NCBI RefSeq assembly: GCF_027460265.1
Contig: NZ_JAPZBC010000001.1
Coordinates: 7,552,001-7,616,000, forward strand
Direction of reading: 5' to 3'
Length of the DNA stretch: 64,000 nucleotides
Origin: Streptomyces sp. WMMC940
GTDB taxonomy: Bacteria > Actinomycetota > Actinomycetes > Streptomycetales > Streptomycetaceae
A program made the translations under genes and the position numbers. This document shows, one piece after another, positions 1 through 13,100 of this stretch (within the stretch, counting starts at the first letter, position 1; each line of letters begins with the position of its first letter). The notes under the pieces were generated by a model that did no database searches, was not told the origin of the DNA, and saw only the letters and a program-made list of their open reading frames with translations.

Positions 1-3000
1 TCTTTCGACGGCGGATGTGGATGTGGTGGAGGGGCACGGCACGGGCACGGTGCTTGGTGATCCGATCGAGGCGCAGGCGCTGATCGCTACGTACGGGCAG
101 GACCGGCCCGAGGACCGGCCGGTGTGGCTGGGGTCGTTGAAGTCGAACATCGGTCATACCCAGGCCGCGGCGGGTGTGGCTGGTGTGATCAAGATGGTGG
201 AGGCGATGCAGCACGGCGTGATGCCGGCGACGCTGCATTTCAATGTTCCATCGTCGCAGGTGGACTGGTCGGCGGGCGCGGTCGAGCTGCTGACCGAGGC
301 TCGTGCGTGGCCCGACACCGGCCGGCCCCGCCGCGCTGCTGTGTCGTCCTTCGGCCTCAGTGGGACCAACGCGCACCTGATCCTGGAACAGGCCCAGGAG
401 ACGGAGCCCGTCACTGCGGAGCCCGTCGCGTCTGAGTCGACGGTGGGCGTCGTCGATGGTGTGGTGCCGTTGGTCGTGACCGCCGCCTCTACGGCATCCC
501 TGGCGGGGCAGTCGGGGAGGCTGGCCTCCTTCGTGGAGTCGAGCGAAGAGGTGCCGCTGACGCACGTGGCGGGTGCGCTGGTCACTCAACGGGCGATGCT
601 GTCTGAGCGTGCCGTGGTGGTGGGTTCGCGTGCTGAGGCTGCGGCGGCGCTTGGTGCGTTGACACGGGGCGAGCTCCATCCCGGTGTTGTCACCGGCAGT
701 TCGTTTGATGCCTCCGCCTCGGGGCGGACGGTGTTGGTGTTTCCGGGGCAGGGTTCGCAGTGGGTTGGCATGGGGCGTGAACTCCTGGACTCGTCGCCGG
801 TGTTCGCGCAGCGGATTGCTGAGTGTGCTGCGGCGTTGGAGCGGTGGGTGGACTGGTCGCTGGTGGATGTGTTGCGGGGGGATGTTCCGGCTGAGGTGCT
901 GGAGCGGGTGGATGTGGTGCAGCCGGCGAGTTTTGCGGTGATGGTGGGTCTTGCTGCGGTGTGGGCGTCGGTGGGTGTGGTGCCGGATGCGGTGGTGGGG
1001 CATTCGCAGGGTGAGATCGCCGCGGCGTGTGTGGCGGGTGCGTTGTCGCTGGAGGACGCTGCCCAGGTGGTAGCGGTTCGCAGTCAGGTCATCGCGGGCG
1101 ATTTGGCTGGCCGTGGCGGTATGGCCTCGGTGGCGCTGCCTGAGGCTGAAGTGGCCGAACGTATCGAGCGGTGGGCCGGCCGGGTGGAGGTGGCCGCGGT
1201 CAATGGTCCGTCCTCGGTGGTGATCGCCGGTGATGTCGACGCCCTCGATGAGGCGCTGGAGGTTCTTGCGGCGGATGGTGTGCGGGTGCGTCGGGTGGCG
1301 GTGGACTACGCCTCCCACACCCGGCATGTGGAGGCGATCGAGGACGTACTGACAACCGCCTTCACCGACATCCGTGCGCAGGTCCCGCTGATTCCTTTCT
1401 ACTCGACGGTCACGGGTGAGTGGGTAAAGGAGGCGGATGTCCTCGACGGCGGGTACTGGTACCGGAACCTGCGTAGCCAGGTCCGTTTCGGTCCCGCCAT
1501 CGCCGACCTCCTGGCCGGCGGCCACACCGTCTTCGTGGAATCCAGCGCTCACCCCGTCCTGGTCCAGCCGGTCAGCGAAATCATCGACCAGGCCGACACG
1601 GAGGCCGTGGTCGGTGGTTCGCTACGCCGTGACGATGGCGGCCCCGCGCCGGTTGCTGACCTCGATGGCCGAACTGTTCGTCCGAGGCGTCCCCGTCGAC
1701 TGGGCGGGTGTCCTCCCGCCCAGTGCCGCCGTCGCCCAGGTCGATCTTCCGACGTATGCCTTCGATCACCAGCATTACTGGCTACGCCCTACTCGTGCTG
1801 TCGATGCTGTCGCGCTTGGTCAGGCGGGTGCTGATCATCCGCTGATCGGGGCGATCGTCGGCCGGCCGGATTCCGGTGGGTTCATGACTACCTCGCGGTG
1901 GTCGGTGGACGCGTACCCCTGGCTGGGTGATCACGTCGTCGGTGATGTCGTCGTCGTGCCGAGCGCGGTGTTGGTCGAGTTGGCCATCCGGTTCGGTGAC
2001 GAGGTGGGCAGTCCGGTGGTCGAGGAGCTGACCGTGGACCGGCCCGTGCTGTTGCCGCTGCGCGGTGGCAGAGCCGTACAGATGACCGTCGGGGAGGCCG
2101 ATGAGCAGGGGCGGCGGCCGGTCGAGGTGTACTCCCGCCCGGACAACGCCAGCATGGAGGCGGTGTGGACACGCCACGCCCACGGCACGTTGGTGCCCGG
2201 CCCGGTGACCCCGTCAACTTCCGGCGCCACGTGGCCTACCGGCAGTCCCGCAGTTGATGTGGCCCTCGACGAGGCGGTCGGCGATGCCGACCGCTACGGC
2301 CTGCACCCGGCGCTGCTCGACGCGGCGATCTGCACGGCCCTTCCCGCAGGCATGATCGCGACCCGGTGGAGCGGGGTGGCCTTGCTGGCCTCCGGTGCGG
2401 CAGCAGTACGGGTACGCGCGGCCCGTGACACCACGGGGGTGACCCGCCTTGAGCTGCTGGACGCCACCGCAGCGCCGGTGCTGACCGCTGATGCCGTTTT
2501 CGCCGAGCCGTTTTCGCCCGAAAAGGCAGAGACCGCGGACACGTCGGCCCCTGGCGCCCTGTTCCAGGCCGATTGGGTCGAGCTTCCCCTCTCCCCAGGT
2601 GAGATGACTGAGGACGCCGGTACTACAGCGAGTGTCGTCGATGCCGAAGACGTTGCCGCTCTCGCGGCGGACGGTCCAGCGGTACCGGGCCTCCTGGTGT
2701 ATGAGGCCGCGCACGCGCCCGCCGACCCGCGCGAGGCCGTCGCCGCCGCGTTGGCCGTTGTCCAGGCATGGCTGGCAGCACCGGCCCTGGCGCACACTCG
2801 CCTCGTCGTGATCGTCCCCGACGCCGAGGACGATCTCACCGTAGCGGCCGTGTCGGGCCTGCTGCGTTCGGCGCAGTCGGAGCACCCGGACCGTATCGTC
2901 CTTGTCGAGAGCGACCATGCCGAGCACTGCGGCAGTGCGGCGGCCTCGGAGCACTCGACGGCCGTGAAGGCCGTGCGGCTCGCGGTGGCCACAGGCGAAC

Positions 3001-4180
3001 CCCGAGTCCGTGTGCGCGGTGGCGTGGCCTTCGTCCCCCGGCTGAAGCGGGCCCCGCTGGCCGAAGGTCCCCGGCGCGAGCTCGACCGTGACGGCACCGT
3101 CCTTGTCACTGGCGGCACCGGGGCGCTCGGCAGTCTCCTCGCCCGGCACTTGGCGACTGAACACGGCGTACGGCACTTGCTGCTGGCCAGCCGGAGCGGC
3201 CCGGATGCCGAAGGGGCGGCGGCGCTGTATGAGGAACTGACCGACCTCGGCACGAGCGTCACCATCACCGCGTGCGACACCGCCGACCGGGACGCCCTCG
3301 CGGCGCTTCTGGCCGCCGTACCGGACGCGCACCCGCTCACCGCCGTCGTTCACACCGCCGGAGTTCTCGACGACGGCGTGGTCACGGCCCTGACCCCGGA
3401 CCGTTTCGACGCCGTCCTGCGGCCGAAACTCGACGCCGCGCTGCACCTGCACGAACTGACCCGGGACATCGATCTCGCGGCGTTCGTGCTGTTCTCCTCC
3501 GCCGCCGGAGTCCTCGGCAACCCCGGCCAGGGCAACTACGCCGCCGCCAATGCCTCCCTGGACGCACTCGCCCTCCACCGCCGCCGCTCCGGCCTGCCCG
3601 GCATCTCCCTCGCATGGGGCTACTGGAATGACGCAAGCGGCATGACCCGACACCTCGGTGCCAAGGACCTGCACCGCACCCGGCGCCTCGGCATGGTCGG
3701 GCTCTCCGCCGCCGAGGGCATGGCGCTCCTCGACACGGCCCTGCGGGCGGGCGACGAGACCCCTGCCGCGCTCGTGGCCACCCGGTTCGACCTGCCCGCG
3801 CTGAGGGCATCCGCCCGCGCCGGAACTCCCGTAGCACCGCTGCTGCGCGGCCTCGCGCCTGCTCCTCGGCCAGCGGCCGAGTCCTCGCACACGGCCGTAA
3901 CCGACTCCCTGCGTCAGCGGCTCGACCGCCTGGGCAAGCGGGAGTGCACAGAGGCACTGGTGGACCTCGTCCGCCGGAACGCCGCCCAGGTGCTTGGCCA
4001 CTCCGGCGCTGACGCCATCCGCGCCGACCGTGCCTTCAAGGACGCCGGCTTCGACTCGCTGACCGCCGTCGAGCTGCGCAACCGGCTCGCGACCGCGACC
4101 GTTCTCAGCCTCCCTTCCACCATCGTCTTCGACTACCCGAAGCCGACGCTGCTCGCCGACCACCTGCGTGCACGGCTCTT
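1..4180 (+). other. PKS1 module 1: KS(partial)-AT(methylmalonyl)-DH(degenerate)-KR-ACP
   Basis: KS C-terminal part has the EGHGTGT and NIGHTQ histidine motifs. AT (about 725-1620) has GHSQGE and YASH, the signature for methylmalonyl-CoA. The DH region (about 1830-2500) is degraded: the HxxxGxxxxP motif reads [10 protein letters not shown] (G to D; the His is kept), the YGPxFxGL segment is absent, and the DxxxH/Q motif reads DAAIC. KR (about 3090-3640) has GTGALG, LDD (B-type) and an intact Tyr in [11 protein letters not shown] has GFDSL near 4047. Expected outcome is a beta-hydroxyl. The same DH form recurs almost identically in module 7. Confidence 0.85.
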
Positions 4181-7100
4181 CGGCGATGACGAACAGCGGG
4201 GCGACGAACAGTGGGGCGACAGCCAGGAGCGGAGCGCTGAGGAGCACACCACCGCCACCGGGTCTGCCCTCTCCGACGATCCCATCGCCATCGTCGCGAT
4301 GGCCTGCCGCTTCCCCGGCGGTGTGGAGAGCCCTGAAGACCTGTGGAGGCTGGTCGCCGAAGGCGTCGACGCCATCGGAGAGTTCCCCGACGACCGCGGC
4401 TGGGACATCGACCGGCACTACGACGCCGACCCTGACAGCGTCGGCAAGACCTACGTACGGCACGGCGCGTTCCTCGACGACGCGACCGGCTTCGACGCTG
4501 CCTTCTTCGGGATCTCACCGAACGAGGCGCTCGCGATGGACCCCCAGCAGCGGCTGCTCCTGGAAACCTCCTGGGAGACGTTCGAACGCGCCGCGATCGA
4601 CCCGAGCGGGCTCGCCGGGCAGGACATCGGCGTCTTCGTCGGCGTCAACAGCCACGACTACACCGTACGGACGCACCACGCGTCCGGCATCGAAGGCTTC
4701 CGCCTGACCGGCAATTCCGGCAGCGTCATCTCAGGCCGGATCGCCTACCAGTTCGGCTTCGAGGGCCCGGCCGTCACGATCGACACTGCCTGCTCGTCCT
4801 CGCTCGTCGCCCTCCACATGGCGGTCCGCGCACTTCAGCAGGGCGAGTGCTCCATGGCCCTCGCCGGCGGCGTGATGGTCATGGGCAACCTGGAGACCTT
4901 CGTCGAGTTCTCCCGGCAACGCGGCCTCTCCCAGGACGGCCGCTGCAAGGCCTTCGCCGACGCGGCGGACGGAACCGGCTGGTCCGAGGGCGTCGGCGTA
5001 CTCCTCGTGGAACGGCTCTCCGACGCACGCCGCCGCGGCCACCAGGTCCTCGCGGTGGTCCGAGGCACCGCGGTCAACCAGGACGGTGCGTCCAACGGAC
5101 TCACCGCGCCGAACGGACTCTCACAACAGCGGGTGATCCGCAAGGCGCTCGCCGACGCCGGTCTGTCGACATCGGATGTGGACGCGGTCGAGGGCCACGG
5201 CACGGGAACGGTCCTCGGTGATCCGATCGAGGCGCAGGCACTCCTCGCCACCTACGGGCAGGGCCGACCCGCCGACCGCCCGCTGTGGCTCGGCTCGGTC
5301 AAGTCCAACATCGGGCACACGCAAGCTGCGGCCGGTATGGCAGGCGTCATCAAAATGGTGATGGCGATGCGGCACGGCGTCCTGCCCCGCACGCTGCACG
5401 TGGACCGGCCCTCAACCCACGTGGACTGGTCCACGGGCGCGGTGGAACTGCTCGCGGAGACTCGCCGGTGGCCCGAGACCGGGCACCCGCGGCGCGCCGG
5501 CATCTCGTCCTTCGGTATCGGTGGCACCAACGCGCACGTCGTGATCCAGCAGGCGCCGGTGGAGGACGCTGAGGCCTCCGACCGGGCGGCGACGAACGAA
5601 CCGGCACCCGGCATCGGATCGGCAACCGCCTCCGACCAGGTGCATGCTGCCGCTGCGGCACCCGCCACCGACCTCGTATCGCCAGGCTCCGCTCTTCTGC
5701 CCGTACCCGTACCCGTACCCGTACCCGTGTCGGCCCGGACAGCGGCGGCTCTGTGCGCCCAGGCCGGGCGCCTTGCTCGCTTCGTCGAGGCACGCTCTGA
5801 GCTGGCCCTTACCGACACCGCGCACGCGCTGGCCACCACTCGTGCCCAGCTCGACCACCGGGCGGTCCTGCTGGCCACCGACCGGCAGCAGCTTGCCGAT
5901 GCGCTGCGCGCGCTCGGCAACGGCACGCCTACTGCTGACACCGTCACCGGCAGCCCCTCTGAGGGCAAGCTGGCCTTCCTCTTCACTGGGCAGGGCAGCC
6001 AGTGGGCCGGCATGGGCCGCGAACTCGCCGAGCGACACCCGCTTTTCCGGAAAGCCTTCACCGCCGCGTGCGAGGCTGTTGAACGACACTTGGATGGTCA
6101 TCTGGAGCGTCCGCTGCGCGAGGTGGTGTTCGCCGAGCCCGGCACGGCGGAGGCCGCACTGCTCGACCGTACCCTGTACACGCAGGCAGGTCTCTTCGCC
6201 CTGGAGACCGCTCTGTTCCAGCTCTTCGCCTCCTGGGGTGTACGTCCGGACCTGGTCGCCGGACACTCAGTCGGCGAGATCTCCGCCGCCTATGCCGCCG
6301 GAGTCCTTGACCTGGCGGAGGCAGGCGAACTGGTCGCCGTCCGCGGCCGGTTGATGCAGGCCCTGCCCGAGGGCGGCGCAATGGTCGCCGTACAGGCGAC
6401 CGAGGCCGAGGTGGCACCACTGCTGGAGGGGACCACGGGCGAGATTGCGATCGCCGCAGTTAACGGACGCGGCGCCATCGTGCTCTCCGGTGCCGAGGAC
6501 ACCGTCCTCGACCTGGCCGCGCGACTGGCCGAACAGGGCCGGAAGACCAAACGCCTGAAGGTCAGTCATGCCTTCCACTCGCCACTGATGGCCCCCATGC
6601 TCGACGAGTTCCGAGCTGCCATTGCCTGGCTGCGTCCCCGCCCAGCCGCCATCCCCGTCATCTCCACGCTCACCGGTGCCCCTGCGAAGGACGGCCAGTT
6701 CGCCACCCCGGAGTACTGGGCCGACCAAGTGCGCCATGCCGTGCGGTTCGCCGACGCAGTCACCGCGCTGCGCGACCAGGGCGCCGAAACCCTCCTGGAG
6801 GTCGGACCCGGCGGCGGCCTGACCGCCCTCGCCCTCGACACTCTCGGCACGGACCACCGGGGCTGCTTCGCCACCCTGAGCGAGGACGGCTCAGAGGAGA
6901 CCGCCGTCCTCACCGCACTCGCCGAACTGGATGTCCGCGGCACGGACATCGACTGGTCTGCTCTCCTCGGCACCCCGGCCACGGCGATCGGTACCGAGCT
7001 GCCCACGTACGCCTTCCAGCACCAGCGGTACTGGGTCGAGCCCGAGACCACCGCCACCGACGCCGAGGCGCTCGGCGCCCGCCCCACCGGGCACCCGCTC

Positions 7101-10100
7101 CTCGGCACAGCAGTCGAGATCCCCGACGACGACCACGTCAGCCCGGTCAGCGACGGTGGCACCCGTGTGGTGCTCACCGGGCGGCTCGACCGGCGTGCCC
7201 TCGGTCGGCTCCTCGATCCCGGCACCGATACCGTTGTGGCCGCCGTACTCCTCGACCTGCTGGTCCAGGCCGGAACCGAGGCGGGAAGCGGCGTCGTCGA
7301 GCAGATCATCGTCGACACCCCGCTGACCGTGCCCGAACACGGCCACCTCCAGCTCCGTGTCCACGTCGATGTCCCCGGCCGCCGGGACGGGCTGCGCCCG
7401 GTCGTCGTCCACAGCAGGCGGGCCGGCGACGAGGACAGCACCTGGACGCGCCACGCCCTCGCGCTGCTCCGGCCCGGCCTGCCCACGCCATCCTTCGACT
7501 TGCGCACCTGGCCGGCCACCGGAGCCGACGCCCCGGCGGACCTCCTCGACATCCGCGGGGTACGAGGAATACACGGCCTGGCGGAACAAGACGGCCAGCT
7601 CTTCGCCGACGTCTCCCTGCCTCCGGAACTCGTCGATGAGGCCGCGGGGTTCACCCTCCATCCCGCACTCCTCGACACCGTTCTTCGCCTCCTGGCCGGC
7701 CGCACCGGTGAGAGTGAGCGCGATCTCACCATCTGCGCCGACCTGGCCGTGTACGCCGAGGGCGCCACCGCTCTGCGGCTGCGGGCCACGCCTGTGGAGG
7801 GCGGACGCCACCTCGTGGAGCTCGCCGACCACACGGGCGAACCAGTCGCCGCGCTCGGACCACTGACCCTGGGCCGCACGGACAGCACCGTTATCGCCGC
7901 CGTGGTCGGCACCCCCGCTCTTCGCGAGGCGCAGGCGACGCAGGACGGGCCGTTCGTCCGACGGGTTGTGGGACGTCCGGCCGCCGAGAGCGGATCGCTG
8001 GCCCACCGGCTCGCCGCGCTCGGAGCCACCGAACAGCAGCGCGTCCTGCTGGACCTTGTGAAGGAGAGCGCGGCCGTCGTTCTCGGCCACACCAGCGCCG
8101 AAGCCCTCGACGAGAAGCAGCCGTTCAAGGACCTCGGCTTCGACTCCCTCAGCGCCGTCAAACTCCGCAACCGGTTGCACGACTTCACCGGCATGAGCCT
8201 CCCCAGCAGCCTTGCCTTCGACTTCCCGAACCCTTCCGCCCTCGCCTGGCACCTGCGCACCGAACTGCTCGGTGAGGAAGCCGCGAACCTGTCGGCTGGA
8301 GTCGTCCCATCCGGACCCGCCGTGCTCGCGGACCCCAACGAGCCGATCGCCATCATCGCCATGAGCACACGCCTGCCCGGCGGCGTCGACACCCCCGAGG
8401 AACTGTGGCGACTGGTTGCCGAGGAGCGCGACGCGCTCTCCGGCTTCCCGCAGGACCGGAACTGGGACGTCGACAAGCTCTACCACCCCGACCCCACCCA
8501 CCCTGGCACCACCTACACCCGCGTCGGCGGATTCCTGCACGACGCCGCCCAGTTCGACGCCGGACTCTTCGGGATCTCGCCGCGCGAGGCCCTCGCGATG
8601 GATCCACAGCAGCGGCTGCTCCTGGAGACTTCATGGGAGGCCCTGGAGCGGGCCGGAATCGACCCCCTCTCCGCCCGGGGCCGTGACATCGGTGTTTTCA
8701 CCGGCATCGTCCACCACGACTACGTCACCCGGCTGCGGCAGATCCCCGAGGACGTCCGCGGCTACGTGATGACCGGCACTTCGTCGAGCGTGGCGTCGGG
8801 ACGCGTGTCGTACGTGTTCGGCTTCGAAGGGCCGGCGGTGACCATCGACACGGCTTGCTCGTCCTCCCTCGTGGCGATGCACCTGGCGACCCAGGCGCTA
8901 CGGCGCGGAGAGTGCTCGCTCGCCCTCGCAGGCGGTGCGACCGTCATGTCCAGCCCGGACGCCTTCGTGGAGTTCGCCCGCCAGCGCGGTCTCTCCGCCG
9001 ACGGCCGGTGCAAGGCGTACTCCTCGACCGCCGACGGCACCGGCTGGGCCGAGGGCGTGGGCGTAATCGTCCTGGAGCGCCTGTCGGAGGCCCGCCGCAA
9101 CGGCCACCGGATCCTGGCCGTGCTGCGCGGCAGCGCCGTCAACCAAGACGGCGCCTCGAACGGCCTGACCGCTCCCAACGGACCCTCCCAGCAGCGCGTC
9201 ATCCGGCGCGCTCTGTCCGACGCGGGCCTGTCGACGAAGGACATCGACATGGTCGAGGGCCACGGCACCGGCACATCCCTGGGCGACCCGATCGAGGTCC
9301 AGGCACTGCTTGCCACCTACGGACAGGACCGGCCCGCCGACCGTCCGCTGTGGCTCGGCTCGCTGAAGTCCAACATCGGCCACACCCAGGCAGCGGCGGG
9401 TGTCTCCGGCGTCATCAAGATGGTCGAGGCGCTGCGACACGGAGTCATGCCGCCGACGCTCCATGTGCAGGAGCCGACACCGCAGGTGGACTGGACGGCC
9501 GGCGCGGTCGAACTGCTCAGAGAGGCGCGAGAATGGCCGGACACGGGCCGGCCGCGCCGAGCCGCCGTCTCCTCCTTCGGCGCGAGCGGCACCAACGCCC
9601 ACGTGATCCTGGAGGAGGCGCCCGAAGAGCCCGTCGAGACGCCGGCGGCAGAGAGCGGCCTGGAGCTGCCCGCTGCGCCCGTTGTGGTGCCGCTGGTGGT
9701 GTCGGCGCGGAGCCCTGGTTCGCTGGTGGGGCAGGCGGAGCAGCTGATGCCGTTCGTCAGGGAGAACGCGGGCACACTGCCGCACGTGGCGGGTGCGCTG
9801 GTCGCTCAACGCGCGATGTTGTCCGAGCGTGCGGTGATCGTGGCCGACTCCGGGGAGGAGGCGTTGGCGGGGCTTGGTGCGCTGGCGCGGGGTGAGTCTC
9901 ATCCCGGTCTGGTCACTGGCAGCGCGGTGGGTGCGGGGCGGACGGTGTTGGTGTTCCCGGGTCAGGGTTCGCAGTGGGTGGGCATGGGGCGAGAACTCCT
10001 GGACTCGTCGCCGGTGTTCGCGGAGCGGGTGGGGGAGTGTGCTGCGGCGCTTGGGCGGTGGGTGGACTGGTCGCTGGTGGATGTGTTGCGGGGGGATGTT

Positions 10101-13100
10101 CCGGCTGCGCTGTTGGAGCGGGTGGATGTGGTGCAGCCGGCGAGTTTTGCGGTGATGGTGGGTCTGGCGGCGGTGTGGGCGTCGGTGGGTGTGGTGCCGG
10201 ATGCGGTGGTGGGGCATTCGCAGGGTGAGATCGCCGCGGCGTGTGTGTCGGGTGCGTTGTCGCTGGAGGACGCTGCCCAGGTGGTGGCGGTACGCAGTCA
10301 GGTCATCGCGGGCGATTTGGCGGGCCGTGGCGGTATGGCCTCGGTGGCGCTGCCTGAGGCTGAAGTGGCCGAACGTATCGAGCGGTGGGCCGGCCGGGTG
10401 GAGGTGGCCGCGGTCAATGGTCCGTCCTCGGTGGTGATCGCCGGTGATGCCGAAGCCCTCGATGAAGCTCTCGATGTCCTTGCGGCGGATGGTGTGCGGG
10501 TGCGTCGGGTCGCGGTGGACTACGCCTCCCACACCCGGCATGTGGAGGCGATCGAGGAGATCCTGGGTGAGGCGTTCGCCGACATCCGTGCGCAGGCGCC
10601 GCTGGTTCCCTTCTACTCGACGGTGACGGGTGAGTGGGTAAAGGAGGCGGATGTCCTCGACGGCGGGTACTGGTACCGGAACCTCCGTAGCCAGGTCCGC
10701 TTCGGTCCCGCCATCACCGACCTCCTGGCCGGCGGTCATACGGTGTTCGTGGAGGCCAGTGCCCATCCGGTTCTGGTGCAGCCGGTCAATGAGATCGTGG
10801 ACCAGGCGGATGACACGGTCCGGCTGCGTGCTGTCGTCAGTGGTTCGCTGCGCCGTGAGGAGGGCGGTCTGCGCCGGCTGTTCACGTCGATGGCCGAGCT
10901 TTTCGTCCGGGGGGTGTCTGTGGACTGGGCGGCAATGCTGCCGGCCGGTGCCGGTGCCTCGCAGGTCGAGCTCCCGACGTATGCCTTCGATCGTCGTCAC
11001 TACTGGTTGCAGGAGGCCGATGACGTCGACGGCAGCGGCGCCTCGGGAGAGGACACCGACGCGGACTTCTGGAGCGCAGTCGAGCAGACCGACGCGGACT
11101 CGCTCGCCGGACTGCTCGCCTCGGACTCCGCCAGTCTGCGAGACGCCTTGCGCACTGTCGTGCCGGTGCTGGCGGACTGGCGCGGCAGGCGTCGGCAGCG
11201 GTTCAGCGCTGAGCGCCTCCGCTACGCCATCACCTGGCGGCCTCTGGACCGGGAGGTGTCGGGAGTACCCGCGGGCCGCTGGCTCGCCGTACTGCCGCCG
11301 GGATGCCCGATCGAAGGCGCGACCGGTTTCCCGGCTGACTCCACGACCGGCTCCCAGGTGGCCGAGCTCCTCGCGGCGCTCGGTGCCCAGGGACTCGACA
11401 TCGTGCCCTTGGGGATCGCTCCCTCTGCCTTCACCCGCACGGGGCTCACCGAGCAGTTGAGCGGCATCCGGGCCGAGTACGAGCCGGCAGGAGTTCTCTC
11501 CCTGCTCGCCCTCGACGGCACGCAGGACGCCACTGTCACCGCCGCCAGGACCCTCGCGCTGATTCAGGCCCTCGGAGACGCGGGCGTCGACGGGCGACTG
11601 TGGTGTGTGACCCGGGGCGTGGTGAACACCGGTATCCAGGACACCGTTACCGATCCTGGCGAGGCCGCGCTCTGGGGCCTGGGCCGCGCCGTGGCCCTTG
11701 AACACCCCGACCGGTGGGGCGGCTTGATCGACCTACCGGCGACCGCCGACGTCCGCACCGCGCAGTATCTCGTGGGCGCGCTGAACGGCGCAGCAGGGGA
11801 CGACCAGCTCGCCGTACGCCGCTCCGGCATCTACAGCAGGCGGCTCACCCGCAAGCCTGCACCTGAGGCGTCCGCCGACGGCGGCTGGCAGCCTCACGGC
11901 ACAGTCCTTGTGACGGGCGGCGCCGAGGCCCTCGGCGCACATGCCTCGCTCTGGCTCGCCCGGTCCGGCGCGCGCCGTCTCATCATCACGACCACGGCTC
12001 AGGCGCCCGCCGACGCCGTCACCGAGTTGCTGGACAAGCTCGCGCTTACCGGGGTGGAGACGACAGTCGTCTCCTGCGCCGACGCCGACCGTGAAACGCT
12101 CGCCCGACTCATCGCCGAGACCCCGCAGGAGCAGCCGCTCACCGCCGTCGTGCACGCCGCCGACACCGCCTGGACCAGCAACATCGCCGACACCGGTCTC
12201 GCCGACCTCACCGAGGTCTTCGCGGCCAAGGTCGACACCGCTGTATGGCTCGACGAACTGTTCACCGACACCGACACCGACACCGACGCTGGCGGGGCCC
12301 GGCTCGACGCCTTCGTGGTCTTCTCCTCGATCGCCGGAATCTGGGGCGGTGGTGGCCAGGGCGTCTCCGGCGCGGCCAACGCGGTCCTGGATGCCCTGGT
12401 CGAACGGCGCCGCGGCCGAGGACTCGCGGCCACCTCGATCGCCTGGGGAGCCCTCGACGAAATCGGACCTGCCATGGACGAGGCGACCCTCGCGCAGCTG
12501 CGCCGCCGCGGTGTCCTGCCGATGACCCGGCAGATCGCGATGACCGCGCTCGAACAGGCCGTGGAAGCGCGGGAGAAGGCCGTGACGGTCGTCGACATGG
12601 ACTGGGAGGCGTTCATCCCGGCGTTCACCTCCGTACGGGTCAGCCCGCTCTTCGCCGACCTGCCCGAAGCCGCCGCCGCCCTGCGCGCCTCCCGGCCCGA
12701 TGCCGAGAACGTCAGCATCACCTCATCCCTGGTGGACTCCCTCCGCAACGTCCCCGAGGCGGAACAGAACCGTCTCTTGCTCCGGCTGGTGTGCGGACAG
12801 GCCTCGACCGTCCTCGGACACAGCAGCACGGACAGCATCGGCCCGCTCCAGTCCTTCCAGGAGGTCGGTTTCGACTCGCTCGCCGCGGTCAACCTCCGCA
12901 ACAGCCTGCACGTGGCCACCGGTCTACGACTGCCCGCGACCCTCATCTTCGACTATCCGACCCCGGACGCCCTCGTCGGTTTCCTGCGCTCTGAGCTGCT
13001 GACGGAAACGGGCGACGACGACCTGGACACGCGGGAGGACGAGCTGAGGGGCGTACTCGCGCAGGTCCCGCTCGCCCGGATCCGGGAGGCCGGCCTTCTC

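Noticed and set aside
8898..11705. 935-codon open frame on the minus strand inside PKS1
   Set aside because: Antisense shadow of GC-rich PKS coding; low-complexity composition and no family features. Similar long antisense frames at 2214-4463, 6566-8476, 16788-19715, 24201-27257 and 33076-35808 were rejected for the same reason.
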